A stretch of 64,000 nucleotides of DNA from Tubulanus polymorphus (lineage: Eukaryota > Nemertea > Palaeonemertea > Tubulaniformes > Tubulanidae). The notes under the pieces are model-generated. The model saw only the letters and a program-made list of their open reading frames with translations, was not told where the DNA came from and made no database searches. Where the stretch lies: positions 26,710,485-26,774,484 of the forward strand of contig NC_134027.1 of the NCBI RefSeq assembly GCF_964204645.1. Direction: 5' to 3'. Below, piece after piece: positions 1-14,000 of this stretch; positions within the stretch are counted from its first letter, which is position 1, and the number at the start of each line of letters is the position of its first letter. A program made the position numbers and the translations under genes.

Positions 1-55
1 ATCATCTTTTCAAATGTCTGTTTGGTGTTATTTAACGGTTACGTTTGTTGTTTAG

Positions 56-631
56 ATATCGGCTGAAGGTAATTGGATGCATATTCAATATCAATCTAAA
101 ATACAAGCCAAAAAAGCGTTGAGTAAAAATGGAAAGGTTTTCGGTAATGGAATCATGGTCGGAGTGCAGATGTGTATAGACGTTGTAAGTGATGTTCAAT
201 TATCTTCTAAAGACAGATTTAAATTTGTGACATGGGAGAAAGTTTCATGTTTGGATTATTCGTTTTATTTACAGTCGGTTATGAACGTTGGAAATCAGTG
301 CAATCAATCTAATTTAAATACGCCTATAACCGGTGCTAGAGGTACTCCGATAGGTGGCGCTGCTAGAGGTACCCCGATTAGACCGTTAACGGCTGCCTAT
401 ATAGCTGCCAGCAGTGATCATCAGGTAAATATTAGAATTTCGCTACCATAACTCGATCAGAGCCCGAGATCAAAGTCTGAGATCCGAGTCTTTTCGGATA
501 AATATCGGAGTTATGTTTTCCATGTTTATAAATAGATGGCGTTGATTTTTCAGGTAACCAATCAGTGCACTACGCCGCAGAAAAATTCTGGTATAATCGG
601 TAAAGCAATGGAGTATATGTTTGGCTGGTGA
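56..631 (+). CDS. NUP35: NUP35 (Nup53/MP44) nucleoporin, 3' end of gene
   Basis: This is the C-terminal part of the nuclear-pore protein NUP35, a scaffold nucleoporin that contacts NUP155/NUP93 and pore-membrane proteins. Three exons are visible: 56-184, 275-424 and 554-631 (TGA 629-631), all phase 0 with AG/GT borders. The first encodes the end of the MPPN (RRM-like) fold, with WMHIQYQSKIQAKKALSKNG followed by VFGNGIMVGVQ. The second is a Gly/Thr/Pro linker containing two RGTPI motifs. The last ends in KAMEYMFGW, the conserved amphipathic, membrane-binding C-terminus of the family. The gene is 5'-truncated by the window edge, so no start codon is seen. An AATAAA at 754-759 is a plausible polyadenylation signal. 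The identification rests on the RRM segment plus the terminal EYMFGW; what lies further 5' is not visible. Confidence 0.92.
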
Positions 632-1042
632 CTTTTCGCAGAAATGACTCTACGCTTTTTAAACAGCACCGTTCTGTATCGATTGTGTTCAAATCAACTG
701 CCGAATCTACATGTATTACTTACTTAGGAATAATGAATGAATTTATAGATGATAATAAACGAATATACGGTAGTTCATCAATTTGGTCAGTAATTATCCT
801 ACGTTGCATGATGCAATTGAGGAGTTTCAAGAAGGAAAGGATAGTGATATGTATGAACAGCTCCAGGTATTTGTGGACAAATTAGAATTCATTCATCAAT
901 CATAGCTAAGTAGTGAGATATCTTAACCTCCTGTCTTGTCAGTACCTCTCTTTCCCTTCAGTATGTCTCTATCTCCTGGGTCTGCCTTGGCATTTGTCTC
1001 CCAATCTCCTGGACGTGCCTCTCAATCTGGACCTGTCTTAGC

Positions 1043-1560
1043 GTGTCTCCTATTCTCTTGAGCCTGGCTCAGCGTCTGTCTCAATATCCTAAGCCTGTCT
1101 CAGAGTCTGTCTCGCAATCTCCTGAGCCTGTCTCAGTGTCTGTCTCCCAATCTCTTGAGCCTGTCTCAGTGTCTGTCTCCCAATCTCTTGAGCCTGTCTC
1201 AGTGCCTGTCTCCAGATCTCCTGAGCCTGTCTCAGTGTCTGTCTCCCAATCTCTTGAGCCTGTCTCAGTGTCTGTCTCCCAATCTCTTGAGCCTTTCTCA
1301 GTGTCTGTCTCCCAATCTCTTGAGCCTGTCTCAGTGTCTGTCTCGATATCCTAAGCCTGTCTCAGAGTCTGTCTCGCAATCTCCTGAGCCTGTCTCAGTG
1401 TCTGTCTCCAGATCTGAGCCTGTCTCAGTGTCTGTCTCCCAATCTCTTGAGCCTGGCTCAGCGTCTGTCTCGATATCCTAAGCCTGTCTCAGTGTCTGTC
1501 TCCCAATCTCCTGAGCCTGTCTCGGTGTCTGTCTCCCAATCTTCTGAGCCTGCCTGTCTC
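1043..1560. repeat. 33-bp minisatellite between NUP35 and DNAH7
   Basis: Tandem copies of a CT-rich 33-bp unit containing GTCTCAGTGTCTGTCTCCCA, about 15 copies with scattered variants (for example GATATCCTAAG in place of CCCAATCTCTTGAG). Because 33 is a multiple of 3 the array reads as open Val-Ser-Gln-Ser-Leu-Glu-Pro repeats in more than one frame, but it has no start context, splice signals or flanking coding sequence. It is treated as a non-coding minisatellite. Confidence 0.85.
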
Positions 1561-2167
1561 GTCAATATCCGGAGTATCCTAAAGTGTGTATCCTAAGTTT
1601 TCCTCGAGCAAAACAGAATGAACTGTTAACTGGTAATTAATCAAATTAAATTGCAACTTTATTCTATATCAGTTCATTAATGTATATCACAGAATTAAAT
1701 CAACAAGTGAACCACACGTATCTATAACATACAATAATTATAATAATAATTGTATAAATTTTCCTAGAAAAACAAGAACAAACTTTTATAAAATAAATCG
1801 GGATTTTGTATTTAACTTGTGAATACATGAAAAAAATAACAGATTTGTTCTATGTGTGGATTTTGATAGATAGGGACGGAATTAACTTATCATGGACGGA
1901 TTGAGTTAGAGTTATATCTAACAGATACTTAAATATAACACAATGCTCTACAAAATATATTCAAAATCATGTATAAGTTTGTATAGTATTTATGTGTACG
2001 AGTACAAATGAAACAATCAAATAACAATAGCATAGATAATTTGATTTATATAGCTTAACATAACACAGCAGTCTTTTATAGACAATTTCAACCTGGGACG
2101 GATTCAAAATAAGAATTCCTATATAAAATTCGTAAGAGATTTGTACAAAAATATAGAAAGCGACGAT
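1561..2167. other. AT-rich 3' flank / probable 3' UTR of DNAH7
   Basis: No gene is seen. The minus-strand dynein stop codon is at 2168-2170, so this stretch should hold its 3' UTR. A minus-strand AATAAA (TTTATT at 1658-1663 on the plus strand) is a candidate polyadenylation signal about 500 bp downstream of the stop. Confidence 0.5.
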
Positions 2168-5004
2168 CTAGTCATCGAGTTGACAAAGAAGAGCGGTGCC
2201 TCTTTTAATCCAGTGTTGAACTGGTTTACCGGCATTCAGACGAATCGGTAAGACAAAGTTAGTAGAATGACCAGTCGTTGATAAAACACCTTTCCTTTCG
2301 CTTGTCTTATAAACCGGACACAAGTATCGTTTGTCCGATGTGTCAATATCAACCATTTTAGACGGTTTCAACCATATTATAGGCATGTAGTCATAGAGGA
2401 TTTTAGGCAACTGTTCGGTCAGTTGATCGCTGAAAATACATTCATAAATATTGCAGTTAATTATCAAGGTTAACTGGAGAATAAAGAATCTCTGATGCTT
2501 CCCATTTTCAATTCCATGTACAATACATGTACATTATAGCTGCAACTTATCCAGACATTAAATAAAAACTTTTTACAATAGAGAAATTAGTATTTGTCGC
2601 GGCATTTGTCACAATAGCCACAGTTGTCAGGGAGTGTCATGTAAACATTTATCATTTCAAAATTGGGCTTAGATTAGAGACTTTAGATATATCCAATCAA
2701 AATTCATCAACTTTTCATTCTCTCTTTCAATATCTCTTAACAATTTAGGATCCAGTTGCAAAATGATTATTGGTTATAGTCATAATTAGTTGACTTTCAA
2801 TACATTAACACAATACAGTCACATTTTAGAGCAGATCTGTGGGTATCGTTATGGACTTACTTTGTAACGTCCCATCTTGCGCCATCTAAATACAGACCAA
2901 TAATATAAGCACCATCATCAGGCTGTGTATCTAATTTATCAGTATGCATCACCTACAAAAATACATGAATATTCTATAATCATCAACAATCGCAATCTAT
3001 TCGACTAGGAAAATATCTAATGACATCCAGGATCCAGTAACGCGCAACGGATCCTTACCTCAGATTTCATTATCTTCACAAATAGAAGCATTAAAAAAGT
3101 AGGCATACACAAGATCAAATGACTGTAATAATAATGTTAACGTTGCTTTCATTCTTTAAGACAACGGCGAAAACTCACCTGGAAATCAAAGTCCAGTAAA
3201 TCAATAGGAATCGTATATTTCCTCGCGTAATTCTGTTTAACACCAGTTAAGAATGCTTGTGTAAAGAAGAATCCCGACACCCAGAACGTCGATGGTTTCC
3301 CTTCGTCGTACCATTTCTGTAGAAATAAACATTTATCACAGATTTATCATGCGAAACAATGAGACAAGAACTGAATCACAATTAGGGTTTCACTCTTATC
3401 AATTCATCAGGGCTGCCAACTGCTATCAGTAACAAATTGAATTTATTCGGTAACATTTCATTGAAATATAAATGAAAATGTTCAAATCAATCAGTAATCA
3501 ACAGTAAGACCTTCAGTGAAATCTTTCATATTTCTGTATGCATCAAACAAATCAAATCAGTAGTTCTAGTTACCGGTATATGGATAGTAACAATTACTGA
3601 AAATCATGAAGAGTTGTCAGCCCTGATTCATTTCCATTTAACTCTCCTGTAGATGTTACATATCGTATCACAGAACAAACCTGTAAGAATCTCAAACGTT
3701 CTAAGAAGTCGTTGACGTAACTTCCGAGTGGTTTCAGTGATGGATAGGAACGTTTAGCCCACAACGCCGGCATTCGACCGATCAGAAGACTGTTCGATAA
3801 CGCTTCCAACTCGGCTGACATCACAACCAGACCCTTAATCGCCTTCTGTAGATTGATCAAACTGCTTCTAATAATCGACAATAACCTGAAAAAATTCAAA
3901 TCACATTGATATATTGAATATCCCGCTAATTGAAAGACTCAGTCTTATGAATGAATGATGAACTTACGTATTGAAACGTTCCATTTCTTGTACGAGAACA
4001 GTGTTCATACTCTCTGAATAAACTACTGGATACTTTTTAATGGCCACCTCTAGATCATAATTATCCGGCAACTGAAAATAAATAAATACAGTGTTTAGTG
4101 TTAATCAAGTGAAGCAGCCTTACATGTCTTTATATCTCAAAGACGCTTCTCTTAACTGCAGCTTTTTATTTGGTCTTCTATGCCCCATCTTATGTTTTTA
4201 TTTGTATCATCTAGATTCAAACATGTATTATCTGGTACTTCTTAATTACCGAGGTATTACTTAAGCTCCGAGGTATTATTTAAGTTTACCTTGCTCAGAA
4301 TATCGGCGGCAATTTCCTGTAAAGCGTCATCAGTTTTACCGCTGCCTCCTCCACCCATCTGACCGAGCGTCAACAACACCGAGTCGAATAGACCTCGAGT
4401 TTCCTGCAGTTCCTTTGAGATATCTACGTTATCGTGCATCCCGAATATCTCCGGATATTGAGCTTGAGGTAATTTCTATTCATGCAAAGAGAATGCATAC
4501 ATTTTATCAATTGATTTATACAGTTTTAAGAAAGTAAATGTGAAAACAGGTCGTACTGTGTAGGTTAACTAGAGCTTGTTAGAAGTTATAAGCTTCGGCT
4601 AGCTGTGCAGAGTAGCTTCGTCATGTAAAGCTATCTGATGAAGCTACTCTTGAAGGCTCAGAATTTCAAACAAAATCTAGTTAACCTGCAAAGTACTGTC
4701 AATCTGTTTTCACTGATTTGACTTTGACACCAAATCAAACATTCATGCAAAATAATACAGATTTTCATACCTTGATGAACTCAACGTAGTCTTCATATGT
4801 GCCTTTCGGAGGAGCGAAGTAAAGTCCGCTCGGGGAGAATTTACATTTAGCGTCAGTAATAATGTTCGGATTGTAGAAATCGGATAGAATCGTCAGTAAA
4901 CATCTTCGATCCCAATCGTCGGTAACGCGACCTCCGTAGTTACATTCGCCGGTCATATACGTGATAGCTTCATATGGAACTTCATCATATTCATTAACAA
5001 ACAT
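2168..5004 (-). other. DNAH7: DNAH7 C-terminal domain exons
   Basis: Exons 4771-5004, 4290-4475, 3968-4071, 3681-3885, 3179-3316, 2861-2952 and 2168-2429. They encode [33 protein letters not shown], the glycine-rich loop [72 protein letters not shown] and the final [20 protein letters not shown]...CQLDD. The terminal exon acceptor is at 2430-2431 and the stop at 2168-2170. Confidence 0.93.
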
Positions 5005-8000
5005 CTGTAATACAAATCAGCGGTTTCTATTGACAACTGACTGTCTATAATACATCTAGAATCGAGTTTCTATCGACGACTGACTGTCTATAATACATCT
5101 AGAATCGAGTTTCTATCGACGACTGACTGTCTATAATACATCTAGAATCGAGTTTCTATCGACGACTGACTGTCTATAATACATCTAGAATCGAGTTTCT
5201 ATCGACGACCGACTGTCTATAATACATCTAGAATCGAGTTTCTATCGACGACCGACTGTCTATAATACATCTAGAATCGAATTTCTATCGACGACCGACT
5301 GTCTATAATACATCTAGAATTGAGTTTCTATCGACGACCGACTGTCTATAATACATCTAGAATCGAGTTTCTATCGACGACCGACTGTCTATAATACATC
5401 TAGAATCGAGTTTCTATCGACGACCGACTGTCTATAATACATCTAGAATCGAGTTTCTATCGACGACCGACTGTCTATAATACATCTAGAATCGAGTTTC
5501 TATCGACGACCGACTGTCTATAATACATCTAGAATCGAGTTTCTATCGACGACCGACTGTCTATAATACATCTAGAATCGAGTTTCTATCGACGACCGAC
5601 TGTCTATAATACATCTAGAATCGAGTTTCTATCGACGACCGACTGTCTATAATACATCTAGAATCGAGTTTCTATCGACGACCGACTGTCTATAATACAT
5701 CTAGAATCGAGTTTCTATCGACGACCGACTGTCTATAATACATCTAGAATCGAGTTTCTATCGACGACCGACTGTCTATAATACATCTAGAATCGAGTTT
5801 CTATCGACGACCGACTGTCTATAATACATCTAGAATCGAGTTTCTATCGACGACCGACTGTCTATAATACATCTAGAATCGAGTTTCTATCGACGACCGA
5901 CTGTCTATAATACATCTAGAATCGAGTTTCTATCGACGACCGACTGTCTATAATACATCTAGAATCGAGTTTCTATCGACGACCGACTGTCTATAATACA
6001 TCTAGAATCGAGTTTCTATCGACGACTGACTGTCTATAATACATCTAGAATCGAGTTTCTATCGACGACTGACTGTCTATAATACATCTAGAATCGAGTT
6101 TCTATCGACGACTGACTGTCTATAATACATCTAGAATCGAGTTTCTATCGACGACTGACTATCTATAATACATCGAGTTTCTATCGACGACTGACTGTCT
6201 ATAATACATCTAGAATCGAGTTTCCATTGACAACTGACTGTCTATAATTCATTTGTAGAAAAACTAAGAGAGAAGTGACGTATGTTTCAACTCAGTTCTA
6301 TCAGGCATTTTCAAAACAGTTTCAGAAAATGGCCCATAGAAGTCCAAACATCATCACTCTCTTAGTTACTCTCTTAGTTAGTTCTTCTACATAATTGTAG
6401 TTTTTTCTACAAATAGTCTAGTTATATGTGATGTATTAATGAATAGGAGTTTGAGGAACACAAACCTGAAGTTGTCTGACCGATATACGCAAATCGGATT
6501 CATTAAAACCGTACGCAATATTCCAACCTTGAGCACCGAATTTTCGTCTTTCTTGCACGAGCGCGTGGAAGAAACAAAGCCCGTATAACAACTTCTCAAA
6601 TTGCTGCAGAAAAATAATTATCACGATGTCTTATTCCTTCAAGTTTCAAATGAATCGGAAATTGAAATGAGGTATTTATACGTACGAGTTCTCGTTCGGG
6701 ACATCCGGCGAAGAATGTCTCATCACTGATAGGATCGTTTAGATACGACTGTAGCAGATTTTGTCGCAATCCAGTTGGGGGTTCATTAGTCATTTTAACA
6801 CCGTTCTGTAGCACAGTCACAGGGAACTAAACAAATAAATAAATATACTATCAAAAACAGTTTAACTTTCTTCACCACGCTCAACTATGTTTCACAACAG
6901 TTTAAATATTTCAATATCACATTATGATACATATTTGAATACTGATACCAGGTACAACAAAATATCTTTTAAAACATTCCAGATTTGAAGAACAAAACAT
7001 CAGCAGAAAATCAACGCTCATTTAAAAGTCTTTAAAAATTCGGAAAAGTTTCAAATCATCTGATAAGACTATCGTGTGTTTGTGATACACCTAATACTAA
7101 TAATTACTTTATCTGAAGGATAACTTGTCAGCCATAATCTGAAGTTAGGATCAACAGTTTCTGGAGTGAAGTCTTCGCAAATTTTCTCCATTGCTGTCAT
7201 CCATGAGACGGCTAAATGACAGTTCTGTAACATCACCCACGTGCCCTCGTTCTTCGCTGATTCTATCATACGAGCAGCGATCGGACCCTGAAATCAATCA
7301 TTTCATTATCTTTCCACATGTTTATTGGAATCATAGAAACATTTAAAAACCATACACTAACAAAGTGAGATTAGTCATCGACCCGAAGATAACTGAGGAC
7401 TAAGGCAATATAGTCAAAACCCTGAATATACTGAATATATAGGAAACTTTCATTGGCCAGTTCCTCAAAATGGTTAAAGACAACCAGTAGATAAATTCCA
7501 TAGTAACAATGAACTTTTAATCATCACTATGTCAACTATCCACTGGTTAACTTTAACCATCTTTTGAGCAACTGCTGCCCCTGGTCTTAGAGATTTGGAT
7601 TTTGTATATAATCGTCACAGATAAGTGTTTCATCAAATCATGCATTCTGAATATTTCCTTATCTAGTTTTAAACCTACCTGTCCTTGACCGAGAGAAATT
7701 GAATTGAACTTCGCTCCACCAAATCCTTTATCTTCGGCAAACTTCAACAAAGCCATTGTTGGATCTGCTCCGGGCGACAAAACGAAGATTAAAGGCGAAC
7801 AACAGTTGGAGTCGACGTAACTCTTCGCCAAGTCAAACGGTGGCGGCTCCACAAATTTCTTTCCAAGTTTCTCTTGTACGAATATAGTTATAGCTGGAAC
7901 GACCTGAAATAAACAGACATTACATTAGTTCCTGGATAACAGATGAACTGATATCTGTATTCTCAGTGATGAAGGCACAATTGACGATATTCTAAGTATC

Positions 8001-11000
8001 TCTGAAGATGGCATTGCCATTGATCTAACAACTTGTGACGAGTCTGAAAATCCCTTTTAGACTTAGCTTTAGAAATGAAAGAGAAATTATGATTTTGGAG
8101 GTATTTCGATATTTTTGGGAGAAGTTGAGCCCTTAAAAAGAGTAGAAACTACTCTCAAATAGAAGTCATAGCCTGTATCTACCGGTATATAATAAATGAT
8201 AAGGTTTTTCTGATTTTTACCTTGTCCTGTCTGATGCACCTCAAAACTATCATTCGTTGAAAGTCGTTGAGTTTTGTATTCCACGGTGAGGGTATTTCGT
8301 ACTCGTGAGGATCTTTACTGTCGTACATCTTTCTCCATAATCCTAGATTCTCGGTGAATGAATTTCTGAATCCTTTAAACGTCGGTAGATCGTTCAAACG
8401 ACAAATCTCATCCCAAACTTTATCGGATATCCATGACGAGTCGGGGTTCGCTAATTTGTTTTCGAGACCGACACCACCGGTCAAAAAGAACAAATATTCT
8501 TCATGATTCAGTTCACCTTTTGCCCTGTAAAACAATCGCCCAGTAAAGAATTATTATTACTATCAATATAACATAAAATTTATAGAGAGCTTTAATCCAA
8601 AATGGCTGTGGAGTGCAATTGTAAACACAGATTACATAATTATTTATGAATTGATTGAAATGTCTTTTAAAATGTTCAGTCTTAAGGTTTGTTGCAGTAA
8701 TAATTGTGCAGTGAATCTAAAAGTCTATAACAAAAATAATTTTCTTAAGAATTCAGTATTATTTATAAGATTTAAAATTTTTCTTTTAAGAGTTCAATAA
8801 CTACGCATTTGAAATGTGAAATGTGACAAAAATAACTGTTGAAAACCAAAGTGCAATAAATGATTTGTGAAAAGAGTAGGAAAAAGCAGATGATTATATT
8901 TAATGAAAAGCAATATTCGTGACTCACGGCACAAAATCTTTTAAAAAAAATAGCAAAAACTTCGAAACTTTCTAAAACACCGAAACCCTCAAACACAAAA
9001 ACAAATAACTTACATGAGTAATTTACTACACAGTAAAAATGAGAAGAGCAATTTGTCTTTCTCAAATAATGACCGACACACGTTAGTGTATAGATTATAG
9101 GTAAAATGGTCGGTAAGATAACGTAATCTTCTATCGAGAATCTTCGATTTATTGCTGTAAAAATTAGATAAACATGCAGAGAAATGAGAAATAAAGAGAT
9201 ACAGATCATACACTTTTACTCAATTTGGAATTCATTGGAATTTCAGTTGTATTCGATTCCTCCGACTGATAGTAAACCATGTACTGAGTCTAACAAGGAG
9301 ATGAATACTTCAAAATTCTTCATGCATTCCATATTGATACACGGTTCTTACAGATCAGGGATTTCAAAATTCCCTGATAATTCCCTGATCCTTGACTGAA
9401 GATATCTTATTGAATCATGAGATATCGTCAGTAGGGGCGGTTTCTGTTTGAGAGGTTCTTGTGCCACTCTCAAATTCACCAACTTTTCAAGAAAAGAGTC
9501 AGAATTCCGACTTCCCTACCAGTAATAAATGAGCAGTTCTCTGATTTCCCCGATCGGTAAGAACCCTGTTGACAGTAGATACATGCTATAGATATGGTAG
9601 GTGGCGAGGTCCAGTTATAACTAGGCTAAATATATAGATGGATATGGATATATATACATGAGTATAGTATATATGAGGGAGAGCGCTTTAAGGACACGTT
9701 CTTCTTACTTACAAATAAATATTAGCGCACAATATGAACGAGAAGATAAGCTTATGCTTAGCAAACAACGATCTACAGATGTTTTCGTATAAATTATATT
9801 GGAAATGATCCTTTAAATAGCGCAAACGCCTCTCAAGAATCCGTGATTTATTGCTGAAAAATTTAAACCGTAAATTCCGATGAATGGTCTTCGTAGGGTT
9901 TGGGCAGCAGCCTTTTGGAGGGGGTAACATGAAACAATCAAGACTGAATTCCATGATAGTTGTGAGTTGAAATCTAACCTTAGAGTCGAAACATTGTAAA
10001 TGAACTGATTTCAACTCAGAGTTAACTCTAAACTCACAACTGGTCCAGGATCCAGTTCTACAGTTTTGAGTTAAATTTGACTCTATAGAGTTTAAACATT
10101 AATATCGAACTGGAGCCAGTTCCACAGTTGCAAGTCAACAATTGAATCATAGTTAACTAGTTGTAAATGAATATTTTTTCTATTCAGAGTTGACTCTTAA
10201 CTCACAATTGTGGAACCTGGCCCCGGGAATATATTTCTCATGATAAGGCAGTGGGTTGAACGTACCTGTCATGAATAGAATTGATGTATAAATTGACGAA
10301 CCACGTCAATGAATACTGATACATAGGATCGATGTTTGGCAAGTCAGCGATCGAGAAAAACAGAATAGACGAATGTTTCGCAATCGGTCGATATCCTAAA
10401 CGCGTCGTGTCTATTTTCTTCTCAGTTTCTTCAGCAACCTGTAAACAAATACGTGTTGAAATAATACGAAAATATCAATTTCACGAATATAACTGACATA
10501 CCGAAATAGAGTTCATACTCGCCTTTTGTTTTTTAGAGATTTCGTCGGATAGAATTTTCGAAGAGTCGAGAATTTTGATGGCAGTTTCATCTTCTAAGAT
10601 GTTACCCTCAGATGCGGATAATGTGTACAGAATTTTATCTTCAATTTCTTTCAGTTGTTTTTTATTGGCAGCGCTCTGAATGATCAAAGCTTGACGTTCT
10701 TCTTCGAGTTCCGGCCTGTGAGAAATGTGTTAAATCATTACCATCACTTGTTACAGTTTATCAGAGTTTTACGTCTCAACTCCAAGTAACAGTGTAACCC
10801 TGTGGGTCATAAGAGACGGACAGGGCTTTTATATAGGTTGTTATGGCTCACAACCTAGCTAAGTTAGCAGTATGTGTCTCACCAGCTAACGCCAGAGGGG
10901 TGGTTTCGAACTAGGAACCTCTTGGTGCCCAGTCCTCCACTCAACCAACTGAGCTAAGTGCACAGTCACTCTCTATTCGATGAATTCATATCAACTACAG

Positions 11001-14000
11001 TCACTTGTCTTTGAAACCGAGAGGTTAACTGTATTCAACTTTATGATATTACCTTTCTTTAGCGACGACAATTCCTAGAAGCTGATCCTCCAAACCTTCA
11101 GGTGTAATCATAAAGTTCAGTAGTGAAACCTTAGTAGCGATCTCTGGTAAATAGTGCGGATTACGTAATTTAGTTGTGATGTAAAATCGGAAATCTTGAC
11201 TGTATTCAATCGTATTTTCACCCAAACGAATCATTTCAACACCACCTTGAAAATAGAAATTGTGATAGAATGAAAATTCATAATATCAAAGCCATGAATC
11301 TAATATCAAAAATAGCTCCAGAATGAAATGAAATGATTAGAATTTGTCACCATGATATTTACAACTATGTGAATCTTTCGTGATAAATATTTATGCATTG
11401 AGTGTGAAAATTTGAAAAAAAATTTTTTATATAAAAATGTGGTATGACATTATAAAGGCTTGTGATGAAATAAAAAGATGAATCGGGAAAATATGTTCAA
11501 CCTATCAGAGGATTTCCTTTACTGTCAGCTATAGAATATAATATTCATATAATATTTATTGAACATTTATTGTCTAAATTGGTCGGAAACATTTCATCAA
11601 AACTATGTTTTATGAGCAGAGCTACAAGAAATAGAAATCTAAAGAAGCACCATTTGATTCTGTATTTGAGAAAATTCTGATGGAAAAGGAGGCATTTTGT
11701 TCAACCGGCTAAAGGAAAACAGAGAGTAAATTTGATTTGATTTCTCGGAAATTTGCGAGAAAAATACATCGATCTTAAATACATCGAGCAAAAAGATAGA
11801 GGAAATGATTAAAAATGATATGATGATAATATATAGTTTAATAGGAGGAAAAGTTTATAAAAGAATCATTGGTTCTTCCATCATATACCACAGGTATGGG
11901 TAGGTAAGAACATAGAATTCTAATACCTGACTTACCCATTGACACTAATTCAAAAACAAACATAACAAATAACATTAATCAACGAGACAATGAAATATGT
12001 TTCTTTAGACAAATGACTAAAAATCAATTGAAGAAAAGCCACAATTATGAAGTAAAAACTCAGAGGAATTTCATATTTCGAATTAATTTCCAAAACAAAT
12101 TTATACATCAAAACTCCTCTCGAATCTGTTTTGAAAATGGTTGATACCAGTTGAATCAAAACGTCAAAATCATCTATCAACTTTACTTTGTATTTGTGTA
12201 GTTTTTCCCAAACTATGAAATATTTTTCTAGATTTGAATGAACTATAATCAAACTTTCTCTAAACTACGACGATGAACACAAAAACTAATGTTACTTACT
12301 TTGTTTGAATGTTTGTTTAAGAAGAAGAGGTTCCAGGGATGGATCTAAGTCTTCGCCGACGTTCTCCAGTAAGACTGGATTACCGAACGTAATCGAATTT
12401 TCTAACGTACGCATGTAATCGGCGTCGGTTAGTTTTATCACCGATAGCGATAAATCTTTCTCCGTATTTTTCACCCATTTATTTGCCTGACCTTGAGGAT
12501 CGATCATCAATGGCCTGAATTAAATACATAGAATTAATAAACACGTGAAAATCTACTTGATAAATCAACTCGTTTTCAAACTCTCGTACCATCTTCTCGA
12601 GTTGGCAACAATGACACCGTTATCAATAGAGAACGCGTCTCTAGGCAACCCGGCTATATTCCACGCTTGTATTTTGATCGGTTCACCCATCGTTTTAGTC
12701 AGAGAAAACTCTTTACTACACGGGATATTCTTCATCTAGAAATGAGAAATAATGAATTCCGATTTCAAACATCGACCACAAAGAGCTGAACACAAACAAG
12801 TAACGCAGTTCAACAGTTTGACAAAACAAACAAAATGAGTTCATTTCCAACGCTTTGGACCTAGTATAAAATTTTAACCAAGGCCTGTGGAACCGACTGG
12901 CTGGAGTATGAATGAGTAATAGCGAATTAACATATAAAACAAGAGCTGAACACAAACTAGTAACACAGTTCTACAGTTCGATTCTTGAGACAAAATTAGT
13001 TCAGTTCTTATGTTATAAGCCCAGAGTTAGATTTCAAGTGAGGCCCGTGGAACTGAATAGTTGTAGTATAAATGATCACATAACCTACCAGACAATTGTT
13101 AACCCAATCAGAAGTGCATTCATCTCTGAAAGCTGATGTGAATGGTCCTAAGTAAGCGATTACACCGGCTGAAATCAATACATCTCCGGCCAGATTGTCG
13201 TATATAATCTGTAGTTGTTCGGCAGCTTGTGTCCATCTGTCTTTCTCTCCACCCAATCCACCAATCAGTTTCTCAGCTCGTACAAGTTTCTTTCCGCAGA
13301 GATCCACTTGGAATTCGAGGTTTTTCGCTTTTTCAGTCGCTTCTTCGAATGTTTTCTTCAGATCAGCCAATCTATAGAGAGAAATAAACATTCATTTCAT
13401 CAGATCAGGGGCTGGTTTTATAGATCTCACATCTGGAGGCGGTAAAACTTCCAAATTTTTAAAGGGAGGACCCCATACCGTCATCCGTGGTCCTGCGATA
13501 AATTCTAAACTCATAACTGGTAGGGTCCAGGATCCAGTTCCACAGTTCTGAGTTAAGTTTGACTCAATTCTAAACTCATAACTGGTAGGGCCCAGGATCC
13601 AGTTCCACAGTTCTGAGTTAAGTTTGACTCAATTCTAAACTCATAATTGGTAGGGCCCAGGATCCAGTTCCACAGTTCTGAGTTAAGTTTGACTCAATTC
13701 TAAACTCATAACTGGTAGGGCCCAGGATCCAGTTCCACAGTTCTGAGTTAAGTTTGACTCAGCTAGGATCTGAGGCTGGAGCAATGAATATGAATGTAAA
13801 CGAACCTAGCTTCAACTGCAGCTAACTCTGCTCTCTTTTCATTCAACGTTTTCATCGTGCTGCTCAATTCCGATTCAGCCTCGGCGAGTCGAGCTTTCTT
13901 CGGCGCGACGACCTTCGCTACACGATCGTAGATCTCCATCGCGCACACCCATTTACACAAACCCTCGGCCGCCGACGAAGCCTTCGCTACTTTAGACGGA

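Larger units (their letters stand above)
6466..13371 (-). other. DNAH7: DNAH7 AAA5-AAA6 exons
   Basis: Exons in order: 13089-13371 (end of stalk, start of AAA5), 12590-12735, 12300-12514, 11053-11245, 10502-10715, 10266-10438, then either 9713-9853 or 9014-9154, then 8221-8524, 7679-7903, 7108-7287, 6686-6826 and 6466-6603. Recognisable segments are [98 protein letters not shown] and [19 protein letters not shown]. Phases join without gaps. Confidence 0.92.

Noticed and set aside
1043-1481. Open frames of Val-Ser-Gln-Ser-Leu-Glu-Pro type as a repeat protein
   Set aside because: A product of a 33-bp minisatellite with a period divisible by 3. Several frames are open and there is no gene structure around it.
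5020-6250. CRISPR-like array of short repeats
   Set aside because: The full 43-bp unit repeats without variable spacers, and the sequence is an intron of an animal gene.
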